Shown: positions 34,630-42,877, numbered from the stretch's first letter. The stretch: 64,000 nt of DNA from an uncultured Coriobacteriales bacterium (GCA_934646835.1 CAKUES010000001.1:1-64000), one strand, 5' to 3'. The notes: generated by a model from the letters alone, not told the origin. Made by a program: numbers and translations.

Positions 34630-34694
34630 TTGCGTCTGTATGAATGCACCCTGAGAGGGACTGCAGCGACGCAAGTGTAAGGGAGAAGAACAGC

Positions 34695-35822
34695 ATGGCA
34701 AACTTCACTCGTCGCGGCTTCCTGAAGACCGCAGCAACAGGCGCTGCAACCATCGCAGCAGCAGGTGCGCTTGCAGGCTGCGGCGGCAATGACTCCAGCA
34801 ACGGTGGCAGCGAGGCCAAGGAAGAGGCCTTCATGAGCGAGGGCAAAGGCGAGCACCTCGTCTGCGCCGTCACCGGCAAGCTCATCAAGATCGCACCCGC
34901 GATCCTCGCCGACCAGCTCGGCTACTTCAAGGAGGAGGGCTGCGACGTCGAGTTCCAGACCGTCGCCCTCGCAGACGCCATGGCATCCATGTCCGTCAAC
35001 AAGCTCGACATCGACCTCTTCGGCGTCGTCCCCGCTTGCTCCTACGTCTCTCAGGGCACCGAGGTCTACGTCTTTGGCGGCACCATCCTCAACGGCTCCG
35101 AGATGATCTCCACCACCAAGTTCGACCGCGAGCTCAAGACCGCAGAGGACTTCCGCGGCCTCAAGATCAACTGCAGCCGCGAGGAGTCCGGCCAGATCTT
35201 CCTCAAGGCCTACCTGCAGAACAACGGCCTGGAGCTGGGCAAGGACGTCGAGTTCGAGTACGTCGACAACCCCACCACCGCCCTCGAGGGCCTGCGCTCC
35301 GGCCAGTGCGACCTGTTCATCACCAACAACGCCATGGGCTACTCCTACTCCAGCTCCATGGACGACATCAAGGTCGCAGGCATCCCCGCAGACGTGACCG
35401 GCAACTACCCCTGCTGCCGCCAGAACTGCTCCGAGGAGGCCTACCACAAGAAGTTCCTGTCCCTGGTCGACTTCGAGATCGCCCTCATCCGCGGCTATGA
35501 CTACTATCTCAACAACAAGGAAGACGTCATCAAGCGCCTGGTGGAGTACTCCGCACAGCCCAAGGACTACGTCGAGGCCGCCATGTACGGCACCGACAGC
35601 TACCGCAACGTCATGGACCTCTCCCCCGACCCCCACACCAAGGAGGTCGTGGAGTACTACAAGGCCATGATGAGCATCGGCGAGATCGAGCAAAGCGACT
35701 ACGACATGGCCGACTACGCTGTGCCCTTCGTCTACAAGAAGGCACTCGACACCCTGCTCGAGCGCGAGCCGGACAACGCAACCTACAAGAAGCTCGCCGA
35801 GGACTACCCCAAGTACAACTAG
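34695..35822 (+). CDS. NitT/TauT-type ABC transporter substrate-binding lipoprotein (locus B)
   Basis: A 375-residue exported protein with a twin-arginine signal (T-R-R-G-F-L-K) and a lipobox L-A-G-C near residue 28. The mature part is of the NMT1/TauA type (D-Q-L-G-Y-F-K-E-E-G-C-D-V-E, L-D-I-D-L-F-G-V-V-P). It is a distant paralogue of the locus A binding protein and shares its C-C-x3-C motif, here N-Y-P-C-C-R-Q-N-C, at the same place in the second lobe. GGGAGAAG lies eight bases before the ATG. It starts the locus B operon; a REP-like hairpin separates it from the ATPase gene, which could give more binding protein than transporter. The ligand is unknown. Confidence 0.87.
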   Translation: MANFTRRGFLKTAATGAATIAAAGALAGCGGNDSSNGGSEAKEEAFMSEGKGEHLVCAVTGKLIKIAPAILADQLGYFKEEGCDVEFQTVALADAMASMSVNKLDIDLFGVVPACSYVSQGTEVYVFGGTILNGSEMISTTKFDRELKTAEDFRGLKINCSREESGQIFLKAYLQNNGLELGKDVEFEYVDNPTTALEGLRSGQCDLFITNNAMGYSYSSSMDDIKVAGIPADVTGNYPCCRQNCSEEAYHKKFLSLVDFEIALIRGYDYYLNNKEDVIKRLVEYSAQPKDYVEAAMYGTDSYRNVMDLSPDPHTKEVVEYYKAMMSIGEIEQSDYDMADYAVPFVYKKALDTLLEREPDNATYKKLAEDYPKYN

Positions 35823-35845
35823 GAAAGCGCTGATTAAGCGAGCTT

Positions 35846-35876
35846 ATGGGGAGGGACTTCGGTCCCTCCCCTACGT
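35846..35876. repeat. GTAG-footed GGGGAGGGAC hairpin inside locus B
   Basis: ATGGGGAGGGAC-TTCG-GTCCCTCCCCTACGT, 24 bases after the binding-protein gene. It is a GTAG-footed hairpin on the minus strand and may act as a partial terminator or 3' stabiliser within the operon. Confidence 0.75.
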
Positions 35877-35992
35877 AACCGGCGGTTTTGCCATTCTTGC
35901 ACCGAACATGAAGCAACAGCGCGAACAGCGGCGGTTCCCACGGGGCCGCCGCGCCGTGCGTTTAACCGCGAACCAATGAAAGGAGGGCGAGC

Positions 35993-36868
35993 TTGGGCAC
36001 CCTGAGCCTGAAGGACGTCTGCTTTGTCTACGAGGACCTCGACTCCTCCAAGAGGCGCCGTCCCGCCTTCGAGGACATCGCCGAGGAAGACCTCGTCTTG
36101 AAGCACCTCGACCTCGAGGTCGCAGCAGGCGAGTTCGTCTGCCTCGTCGGACACTCCGGATGCGGCAAGTCGACGACGCTGCGCATCCTGGCCGGCCTGC
36201 AAAAACCCATCCACGGAGAGATCTCCATCAACGGCAAGCCGCTCGACGGCTGCGGCCTGGACCGCTCCGTCGTGTTCCAGAACTACTCCTTGTTCCCTTG
36301 GATGACCGCCAAGAAAAACATCGAGTTCGGCATCAACCAGGCATCCGTTGAGCTGGACCGTAAGCTCGGCAAGGCCGAGATCTCCGCGATCGCAGACGAG
36401 TACCTTGCCCGCGTCAACATGAGCAAGGCTGCAGACCTCTACCCCTACCAGCTCTCCGGCGGCATGCAGCAGCGCGTCGCCATCGCCCGCGCACTCGCCA
36501 TGGACACGGAGACCCTGCTCTTCGACGAGCCCTTCGGCGCCCTCGACGTCAAGACGCGCCGCGAGCTGCAGGTGCTGATGGAGGAGCTGTGGATGGACGG
36601 CAACAACGCCAAGACCGCCGTCTTCGTCACCCACGACGTCGACGAGGCCCTGCTTTTGGCAGACCGCATCATCTTCATGAGCGGCGGCCGCTTCCTCGAC
36701 GAGTTCCGCGTCAGCGCCCCGCGCCCGCGCGACCCGGAAAAGTTCGCGAAGACCGGCGAGTACCAGCAGATGCGCTCCAAGCTGCTCGACCTGTTCTACA
36801 ACGCAGAGGAGACCAAGCTCGACCAGACCGACCGCGAACGCGTCTACGAGGGAGGCGATGTCTTGTGA
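35993..36868 (+). CDS. NitT/TauT-type ABC transporter ATP-binding protein (locus B)
   Basis: A 291-residue cytoplasmic ATPase with Walker A G-H-S-G-C-G-K-S-T (residues ~53-61), Q-loop V-V-F-Q-N-Y-S-L-F-P-W, signature L-S-G-G-M-Q-Q-R-V-A-I-A-R-A, Walker B L-L-F-D-E-P-F-G-A-L-D and V-T-H-D-V-D-E-A. It is about 35 residues longer than the locus A ATPase, mostly at the ends, including an insert between strands 1 and 2 (D-S-S-K-R-R-R). It begins with TTG at 35993, six bases behind AGGAGG; no ATG fits. Its last bases overlap the permease start (GTGA). Confidence 0.92.
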   Translation: MGTLSLKDVCFVYEDLDSSKRRRPAFEDIAEEDLVLKHLDLEVAAGEFVCLVGHSGCGKSTTLRILAGLQKPIHGEISINGKPLDGCGLDRSVVFQNYSLFPWMTAKKNIEFGINQASVELDRKLGKAEISAIADEYLARVNMSKAADLYPYQLSGGMQQRVAIARALAMDTETLLFDEPFGALDVKTRRELQVLMEELWMDGNNAKTAVFVTHDVDEALLLADRIIFMSGGRFLDEFRVSAPRPRDPEKFAKTGEYQQMRSKLLDLFYNAEETKLDQTDRERVYEGGDVL

Positions 36869-37791
36869 CGAAGTCGATAAAGCGCCGCTTCATCCTGGCG
36901 CACCTGCTGTTGGTCGCCTTGGTCATCACCATCGTCGCCGTGCCGGACGCGCGCCGCAACGTGAGCGACCCGCTGGGCCTCCTTGTCGCCATCGGCATCA
37001 CGGAGGCGCTCTACCTCATCGCCATCGCGCACGGCCGCAAGAAGGACCCCATGCCCGCAGGCTCAAGCGACATCATCTGCATGGTCTGGCTGCTCTTCAT
37101 CGCATGGGAGGTCTTTGGCCCCAAGCTCGCCATCGCGCACAACGTGCTCGTCCCCTCCCCGGAAAACGTCTTCAACGTCTTCGTGGAGCACGGGCCTGAG
37201 CTCGCCCTCAACGTGGTCTCGTCGCTGCAACTGCTGCTCACGGGCTTTATACTCGGCACCTTGCTGGGCGTGATCTTGGGCGTCATCTGCGGCTGGATCC
37301 CGCGCCTGCGCGCGATGTTCTACCCCATCGCCAACGTGTTCGCGCCGATCCCGTCGGTCGTCTTCACGCCGTTTCTCGTCATCATCATGCCGACCTACCG
37401 CTGGGCTGCCATCATGGTCATCCTCATCGGCGTGTTCTGGCCGCAATTTCTGAGCATGATCTTGCGCGTGGGCTCGCTGCCGCCGGCCATCCTCGACAGC
37501 GCGCGCGTGATGAAGGTCTCCAACGTCACGATGATCACCAAGATCATCCTGCCCTACATCGTGCCGGACGTCTTGAAAGGCCTGCGCGTGTCGCTGACCA
37601 CGGGCTTTTTGATGCTGATGTATGCGGAGTCCTTTGGTGCGAAGAGCGGCATCGGCTACTGGATCTCGAACGCGAACGTGTTTGCCAACTACGCCAATAT
37701 CTACGCAGGCATCATCACCTGCGGCGCCACCGTCACGGTCTTGAACTACTTCAGCGCCTGGCTGCAGAAGAGGTTTACCACCTGGCGCTAG
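36865..37791 (+). CDS. ABC transporter permease (locus B)
   Basis: A 308-residue membrane protein with two or three extra N-terminal helices followed by a BPD_transp_1 domain; the EAA loop reads S-A-R-V-M-K-V-S-N-V-T-M-I-T-K-I-I-L-P-Y-I-V-P. Unlike locus A there is only one permease, so a homodimer is expected. The start is GTG at 36865, overlapping the ATPase stop by four bases with GGAGG nine bases upstream. A REP-like hairpin lies between it and the radical SAM gene, in the same orientation. Confidence 0.88.
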   Translation: MTKSIKRRFILAHLLLVALVITIVAVPDARRNVSDPLGLLVAIGITEALYLIAIAHGRKKDPMPAGSSDIICMVWLLFIAWEVFGPKLAIAHNVLVPSPENVFNVFVEHGPELALNVVSSLQLLLTGFILGTLLGVILGVICGWIPRLRAMFYPIANVFAPIPSVVFTPFLVIIMPTYRWAAIMVILIGVFWPQFLSMILRVGSLPPAILDSARVMKVSNVTMITKIILPYIVPDVLKGLRVSLTTGFLMLMYAESFGAKSGIGYWISNANVFANYANIYAGIITCGATVTVLNYFSAWLQKRFTTWR

Positions 37792-37815
37792 AGGCTGCCG
37801 ATTAATGTGCGGTTT

Positions 37816-37845
37816 ATGGGGAGGGACTTCGGTCCCTCCCTTACG
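37816..37845. repeat. GTAG-footed GGGGAGGGAC hairpin inside locus B
   Basis: A near-identical copy of the hairpin at 35846 (ATGGGGAGGGAC-TTCG-GTCCCTCCC), 24 bases after the permease gene. Both locus B copies have the same distance from the preceding stop codon. Confidence 0.75.
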
Positions 37846-37900
37846 GGGGCAAAGCTACGTAACCCAAGGGCCAAGCGCCCGTCAACAAAGGAGAGAGGGA

Positions 37901-39016
37901 ATGAACCAGGAAATCAAAGAGCTCATCGACCAGGTGACCGACGAGTCCCTGCGTCTGGCGATCCAGCCGCGTGATGTCATCATCAGGCTGCTCGAGCTCG
38001 ATCCTGCATCCGAAGAGGTTGCCTACCTGCGCAAATGTGCCAACAAGGTCGCGCACGTCGCCTCCAAGAACCGCTGCGGCATCGCCGGCGCCATCGGCGT
38101 CGACATGTGCAGCTGCGATATGAACTGCAAGTTCTGCTCCTTTGGGACGGAGTGGGGCCTGGTCAAAGACGAGGTCATCTACACGAAGGAAGAGGTCATC
38201 GAGATGGCCCGCGCCTACGTCGAGGCCGGCGTCACGACGCTCACCCTGCGCTCCACGGAGTTCTACGACCTCGCCACGCTCACGGAGTGGCTGCACGACA
38301 TCCGCGCAGCCGTGCCCGGCGACTACATGATCAACCTCAACGTCGGCGAGATGACCCCTGCCATGGCAGAGGCCGCCTACCAGGCCGGCGCGACGAGCGC
38401 CTACCACGTCAACCGCATGCGCGAAGGCATCGACACGCCGTTTGACCCCGCACTGCGCGAGCAGACCATCCGCGCCATCGCGGACTCCCCGCTGCGCTGG
38501 GGCACCTGCATCGAGCCCATTGGCTGCGAGCACACCAACGAGGAGCTCGCCGACAAGATCCTCTACAACATGTCCCTGCACCCCTACGGCGTGGGCGTCA
38601 TGTTCAGGGTTAACGTCCCCGGCACCCCGTTCGAGGGCATGCCGGAGATCCCTGACGAGCGCAAGCTGCAGATCCTCGCCGTGGTACGCCTGGTTGTCGG
38701 CGCCTCCATCCGCTGCGTCAGCTGCCATCCGCCCATGCCCGAAGCCCTGTACTCCGGCGCATGCGGCGTGACCGTCGAGCGCGGCGCCAACCCGCGCGAC
38801 GTCGACTTCAACAAGGACGTCTGGAACGGCTACACCGTCGAGGACGCCGTCGCCGCGATCAAGGCCGCCGGCTTCGAGCCCGCCGTCATCAACCCCGACC
38901 CGCGCTTTAGAGCCGATGGGAACAACTGGTGGGTCAGCGGCGACCCCTCCAACTACGTCATGCCAGATCCCACCGTCAACGCCGGTGCTGGCTGCTGCTG
39001 CGGCAAGCGTTCCTAG
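37901..39016 (+). CDS. BioB-like radical SAM enzyme 4 (locus B)
   Basis: A 371-residue radical SAM enzyme with C-D-M-N-C-K-F-C (C-x3-C-x2-C) near residues 69-76, G-A-I-G-V-D just before it and A-N-P-R-D in the C-terminal part, as in the other four paralogues. Extra features are S-I-R-C-V-S-C-H, a cysteine pair in the barrel's late strands, and a tail ending C-C-C-G-K-R-S, which could bind an additional cluster or metal. GAGAGAGG precedes ATG 37901. It is downstream of an importer and followed after 15 bases by an LRR_5 gene, the same gene set as locus A. Substrate unknown. Confidence 0.87.
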   Translation: MNQEIKELIDQVTDESLRLAIQPRDVIIRLLELDPASEEVAYLRKCANKVAHVASKNRCGIAGAIGVDMCSCDMNCKFCSFGTEWGLVKDEVIYTKEEVIEMARAYVEAGVTTLTLRSTEFYDLATLTEWLHDIRAAVPGDYMINLNVGEMTPAMAEAAYQAGATSAYHVNRMREGIDTPFDPALREQTIRAIADSPLRWGTCIEPIGCEHTNEELADKILYNMSLHPYGVGVMFRVNVPGTPFEGMPEIPDERKLQILAVVRLVVGASIRCVSCHPPMPEALYSGACGVTVERGANPRDVDFNKDVWNGYTVEDAVAAIKAAGFEPAVINPDPRFRADGNNWWVSGDPSNYVMPDPTVNAGAGCCCGKRS

Positions 39017-39031
39017 AGGCGCTGCCGAACA

Positions 39032-39694
39032 ATGCCGTTCACATTCTCGATAGAGAGCTGGGAGCCAAAGGCCGGCGCTGACATCAGCGCTGGTCCGGCT
39101 CTACCTGCCGGTACCGTTGCAATCGGCGAGGGCGTCTTTAGGGGCATCGATGAGATCGTCGAGATGTGCGTCCCAGAGGGCGTAGCCTCGATCGGATCGC
39201 GCGCGTTCTCTGGTTGCATGGGGTTGCGAAGCATCAGCCTGCCCTCGACGCTGACGAGTTTGGGCGAGGCGGTGTTCGAGCACTGCCAGTCACTTGAGGA
39301 GATCGCGCTGCCCAAAGGACTGCGCGCGGTCCCTGATGGGGCGTTTCAAGGATGCAATGCGCTGAGGCGCGTGGTTATCCCCGACAGCGTGGTCGAGATC
39401 GGCGCCAAGGCGTTCATGAACTGCCGAGCACTCGAGGTGATTGAGTTGCACGACAGCGTGTCGCGTATTGGAGAGAGGGCGTTTTCCGGTTGCGTCGAGC
39501 TCAAGGCTGCGCGCTTGCCGGAGCGGCTCGAGCTGCTGGGAGCTCGCGCGTTCTTTGGCTGCAAGGAGCTGGCGGAGGTGTTCTTCCCCGACGACGTCGC
39601 TGTGTTGGGTGACAGGGCCTTTGGGAGCTGCAGGGCACTCAATGTGCTCGAAGCCCAAGAACCCCTGCGCAGCAAGTTGATGCAGCAGGGGTAG
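39032..39694 (+). CDS. Cytoplasmic BspA-like leucine-rich repeat (LRR_5) protein, locus B
   Basis: A 220-residue protein built from ~23-residue LRR_5 units (I-G-S-R-A-F-S-G-C-M-G-L-R-S-I-S-L-P and similar). There is no signal peptide or anchor, so it is expected in the cytoplasm, like its counterpart in locus A of nearly identical length. It lies 15 bases after the radical SAM gene, with no clear ribosome site of its own, so translation may be coupled. That two separate radical SAM/importer loci each carry such a protein suggests a scaffold or adaptor role for it; this is an inference. Confidence 0.82.
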   Translation: MPFTFSIESWEPKAGADISAGPALPAGTVAIGEGVFRGIDEIVEMCVPEGVASIGSRAFSGCMGLRSISLPSTLTSLGEAVFEHCQSLEEIALPKGLRAVPDGAFQGCNALRRVVIPDSVVEIGAKAFMNCRALEVIELHDSVSRIGERAFSGCVELKAARLPERLELLGARAFFGCKELAEVFFPDDVAVLGDRAFGSCRALNVLEAQEPLRSKLMQQG

Positions 39695-39745
39695 TGGGCG
39701 GTTGCGGCCCGACGATGCTGACGCATCGGCGTTGCGGTTGCTTGC

Positions 39746-39951
39746 TACGGTGGCGCCGACTTCGTCTGGTGCCTACGGATTGCACCTGCAATCAAAACTC
39801 AACTGCGAGGGCCTTCGTAGGGGAGGGACCCTGTCCCTCCCCATGTACCGTGCAGGTACGTTGAACCGCGATGTGGTTGTCTGTCGTTTGCATTCGCTGC
39901 GCTGTCGATAACGCATCGTGCATGGGGAGGGACAGGGTCCCTCCCCTACGT
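39746..39951. repeat. Cluster of three REP-like hairpins
   Basis: One GGCGCC/GACTTCGTC element at 39746-39779, and two GGGGAGGGAC elements at about 39815-39848 and 39921-39951 in opposite orientation to each other. They fill most of the 352-base gap between the convergent LRR_5 and radical SAM genes, where they may end both transcripts. Confidence 0.7.
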
Positions 39952-40046
39952 GAGGTCCGAAGCCCGATGATGCTGACGCGCGGGCGTTGACGTGACTTAC
40001 AGTGAGCCGGCAAACACTCACGCGATGCCGTCAACCAACCGCTCCC

Positions 40047-41039
40047 CTAGCGATAAAAACGCGACGGGCCCTCGTGGACCTTCCAATCGGTCTCGAAGTA
40101 CATCTCGCGAACCTGGTTGACAGACAGGCCGCGCGCGGTCTCCATGTTGGTATCGCGCGGATCGGTGCCGCGAGACGCCCACATGACGTTGGCGCCCGCC
40201 TGCGCGCACAGGGTAGAGGGCTCGTGGGTGCAGTTGCCCTTGATGCCGGTGCCGGTCGCGAGCGCGCATGCGCCAGCGTAGACGGCGAGGCGACCGTACG
40301 GGATGTTGCCGAACTTCTCGAAAGGCGTGCCTGCAACCGTGTTGCGACGCATGGCACCGGAGAAGGCAACCTCGAACTCGCGAGCCAGCAGGATGCTGTC
40401 GGCGATCTGCTCGGGCGTATGCTCGGGGCCGATGGGGTCGATGCAGTGGCCGAGCACCAGGCCGGCATCCTTGGCCGCGCGCATGGTGCGCAGGCGGTCT
40501 TCGACCTTGCAGCGCGTGAACTCGCCTTCGCCCAGGCGGACGACGTGGTAGCAGCCCTTGAAGCCAACCTTGACGAGCTCCTTGGCGTAATCCTCGTCAA
40601 AATCGGGGATGTTGGCGATCAAAGGTGTCTCGGGCTTGAGCGCGGCCATGACCTGCTTGCCGACCTCGAGGAACTTCTCCTGCGAGTAGCGTGTCGTGGT
40701 CACGAGGTAGATGGCGTTGGCGCCAGCGGCCTCGAGCTCGAGGGACTCTTTGACGACGGTCTCGATCGGGTGTTCCTGATGGCCCTTGAACAGGCGGTTG
40801 GATGCCGCGAAGGCGCAGAACTTGCAGTCGCTGGGGCAGGCGCCGGCGTCGAGGCCAACATGCGCGTGGATCTCTGCCTCGCCGTCGCAGAGTTCGGACG
40901 TGAACGCGCGGCCAGCCTGCTGGATGGCAAATGCCTCGGCAGAAAGGTTCTCGACGGAGAGCAGGGCGATGATCTCATCGCGGTCGAGCAGATTGCCATC
41001 AAGAGCCTTGTTGATGATATGGGTGATCTTGGTGTCCAA
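40047..41039 (-). CDS. BioB-like radical SAM enzyme 5
   Basis: A 330-residue radical SAM enzyme with C-P-S-D-C-K-F-C (C-x3-C-x2-C) around residue 67, preceded by H-V-G-L-D, and T-D-P-R-D near the C-terminus. It is closest in layout to the locus A enzyme and the tandem pair (C-I-D-P-I-G-P-E matches C-C-E-P-I-G-A-E). It begins with TTG at 41039, because AGGAGG lies five bases upstream; an earlier in-frame TTG at 41063 would place that ribosome site inside the gene. It is not in an operon with a transporter, yet lies within 1.5 kb of locus B, on the opposite strand. Substrate unknown. Confidence 0.85.
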   Translation of the reverse strand: MDTKITHIINKALDGNLLDRDEIIALLSVENLSAEAFAIQQAGRAFTSELCDGEAEIHAHVGLDAGACPSDCKFCAFAASNRLFKGHQEHPIETVVKESLELEAAGANAIYLVTTTRYSQEKFLEVGKQVMAALKPETPLIANIPDFDEDYAKELVKVGFKGCYHVVRLGEGEFTRCKVEDRLRTMRAAKDAGLVLGHCIDPIGPEHTPEQIADSILLAREFEVAFSGAMRRNTVAGTPFEKFGNIPYGRLAVYAGACALATGTGIKGNCTHEPSTLCAQAGANVMWASRGTDPRDTNMETARGLSVNQVREMYFETDWKVHEGPSRFYR

Positions 41040-41182
41040 TGAAGCCTCCTCTTCTGGATTCAACCCTATAGTCTACAGGTATTTGCGCAATGCACATAGC
41101 AAAGCTTGCGGCTCTCTGAGGCCATCCGGACGGGTAGTTTTTCTCGCACATATGTATCGGCGTGCTCCAACGCAAGTTTGTC

Positions 41183-41208
41183 AGCTGGTATAGTTGTACA
41201 CGTATCAG
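41183..41208 (+). promoter_or_regulatory. Extended -10 promoter with half-conserved dyad
   Basis: AGCTGGTATAGTTG followed by TACACGTATCAG. It matches the promoter at 6982 (AGCTGGTATACTG, then ATACGTGTATCAG) in spacing and in most bases; only one half of the dyad is intact here. Both precede secreted surface-protein genes. Confidence 0.5.
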
Positions 41209-41236
41209 AACGTGTTTCACCGAAGGGGGCGAGAAC

Positions 41237-42817
41237 ATGATCAGAAGAAAGTGGACAAGGCTGGCAATCATCGCAGTGGCAGCATGCGTGGCAGCCGTCG
41301 CGATAGCGCCGGGCACGGCGCTTGCAGCGAGCGAAATCACGCTCAAGAGCGGGGCGAAAGCGCCGTCTCCCATATACACCGGTCACTCCTACAGCCTGAA
41401 GCTTGAAGGGCAATATGTGAAGTGGAAGGTCTCCAACAAAAAGGTAGCGACCATCGGCTTGACAACCGGCAAGCTTAAGCCCACCGCGCCCGGAAAGGTC
41501 ACCGTCACAGCTCTGTCGAGGAAAAGCGGCAAGAAGCTCGCGACAAAGTCGTTCACGGTCCTCCAGCGTGCAACGAAGATCACCGTTACGCCGACAGAAA
41601 TCAACCTCAAGGCTGTCGGAGACACAGCCGCGATTACTGCGACCAAGACCCCTGCCACTTCAACCGATATCGTTCGCTTCTCCAGCAGCAACTCGTTTAT
41701 TGCCTCAGTCGGCAAACGCAGCGGCGAGGTCATAGCAAAACACGAAGGCACTTGTAAAATCAAAGTTATCGACAAGATAAGCAAAGAGTATTCGGACAAC
41801 TCCAAATACAACAAGGTAACGCCTGTCACGGTATACGTCGGCGCGTGCCTGGCAGCAGCCGAGCACGACGGCATCCGCATTCTCGCCACGCTCAAAAACG
41901 CACCCGACAACGTGAAACCGGAAGACTTCAAGCTGTTCAACGAGGAGACGTTGGCAAAGACCCCGATTGCATCTGTGGAGCAAGACGGTGGCCAAATCGC
42001 GTTGACGACATCCACACAGCTTGAAGAGGGCCAGACCTTCAGGCTCGTCTACCGCAATACCGCCGTGAGATTCACCGCCGCCTGGCCCAAGGTCCATGCC
42101 GTCAAACTTGTGCCGAACACCGTAATCGCGGGTATTAAGACGCAGGTAATCATGCAGCTCGTCACCTCCAAGGGCAGCGTTATCGCCGAGTCCGACCTCG
42201 GCGGCGGCGGCTTGAACGGGAAGTATGGCACCGGTTACACCGCAAGCGTCAAGCTCTCCACCGACTACGGCTTTTTCAACAGGGGCCGCAGTACGATATA
42301 CCTGCCCCAAGTAGGCGACACAGTGGCGATTGAAGTCACGAAGCACACCGGGAATTACGAGAACGGTAAGGAAGTCGGTGCTGAGAAATGGAAGGCAATC
42401 CTCCTCGCACGCGAGCCGAATGCCGATGAGACCGGTCTGTCGGAGGCTGCTCAGAGTGTGAGATGCATCGACTACGGCTCCACTACCACGATCAGGGCAT
42501 GGTTTGCCAAGGAGCTCCAAGACAATCTCAAGGCATCCGACTTCATCCTCAAGCCCAAAGACGGCGGTGATGCTATCGCGATCGACTCTGCGAGCTCGTT
42601 CTTCATCACCAGGCTTAGCCTGGACGTAGCCTCAAGCGCGCTCACAGATGGCAAGGTCTACGAGCTCTACACCACCAAAGAGCCCTTCACCAAGAAGCTC
42701 GGCGAGTTCACGTTCGTCAAGTACGTGTACGTGGCGCCGACGCCGCCGACTGATACTCCTGTGGAGATTCCGACGGACAAGGAGACGATTCGCACGCCTC
42801 AGCCTGACAACAGCTAA
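41237..42817 (+). CDS. Secreted Ig-like (Big_2) surface protein
   Basis: A 526-residue exported protein. The signal peptide has a basic start (R-R-K-W-T-R) and ends with T-A-L-A-A (~residue 31). Two bacterial Ig-like (Big_2) modules follow, about residues 35-115 and 115-200, with W-K-V-S-N-K-K-V-A-T-I-type and V-T-V-T-A-type strands. The remainder (~205-500) is of unrecognised fold. The C-terminus is Pro/Thr-rich and ends without an LPxTG motif or anchor, so its retention at the wall is unclear. AGGGGGCGAG precedes ATG 41237. It is a single gene, probably involved in surface interaction. Confidence 0.82.
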   Translation: MIRRKWTRLAIIAVAACVAAVAIAPGTALAASEITLKSGAKAPSPIYTGHSYSLKLEGQYVKWKVSNKKVATIGLTTGKLKPTAPGKVTVTALSRKSGKKLATKSFTVLQRATKITVTPTEINLKAVGDTAAITATKTPATSTDIVRFSSSNSFIASVGKRSGEVIAKHEGTCKIKVIDKISKEYSDNSKYNKVTPVTVYVGACLAAAEHDGIRILATLKNAPDNVKPEDFKLFNEETLAKTPIASVEQDGGQIALTTSTQLEEGQTFRLVYRNTAVRFTAAWPKVHAVKLVPNTVIAGIKTQVIMQLVTSKGSVIAESDLGGGGLNGKYGTGYTASVKLSTDYGFFNRGRSTIYLPQVGDTVAIEVTKHTGNYENGKEVGAEKWKAILLAREPNADETGLSEAAQSVRCIDYGSTTTIRAWFAKELQDNLKASDFILKPKDGGDAIAIDSASSFFITRLSLDVASSALTDGKVYELYTTKEPFTKKLGEFTFVKYVYVAPTPPTDTPVEIPTDKETIRTPQPDNS

Positions 42818-42831
42818 CGATTGCCCAAGCC

Positions 42832-42866
42832 GTGACACCACTTGTACCAGTGACATTTGGTGTCAC
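42832..42866. repeat. TGACAC-type hairpin repeat, single copy
   Basis: A 35-bp element with stem GTGACACC/GGTGTCAC and core TGTACCAGTGACA, 14 bases after the Big_2 protein gene. Confidence 0.85.
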
Positions 42867-42877
42867 GCACTCCTCCA

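Noticed and set aside
39696..40046. Small frames in the convergent gap after the locus B LRR_5 gene
   Set aside because: They consist of translated REP-like hairpins with no ribosome sites.
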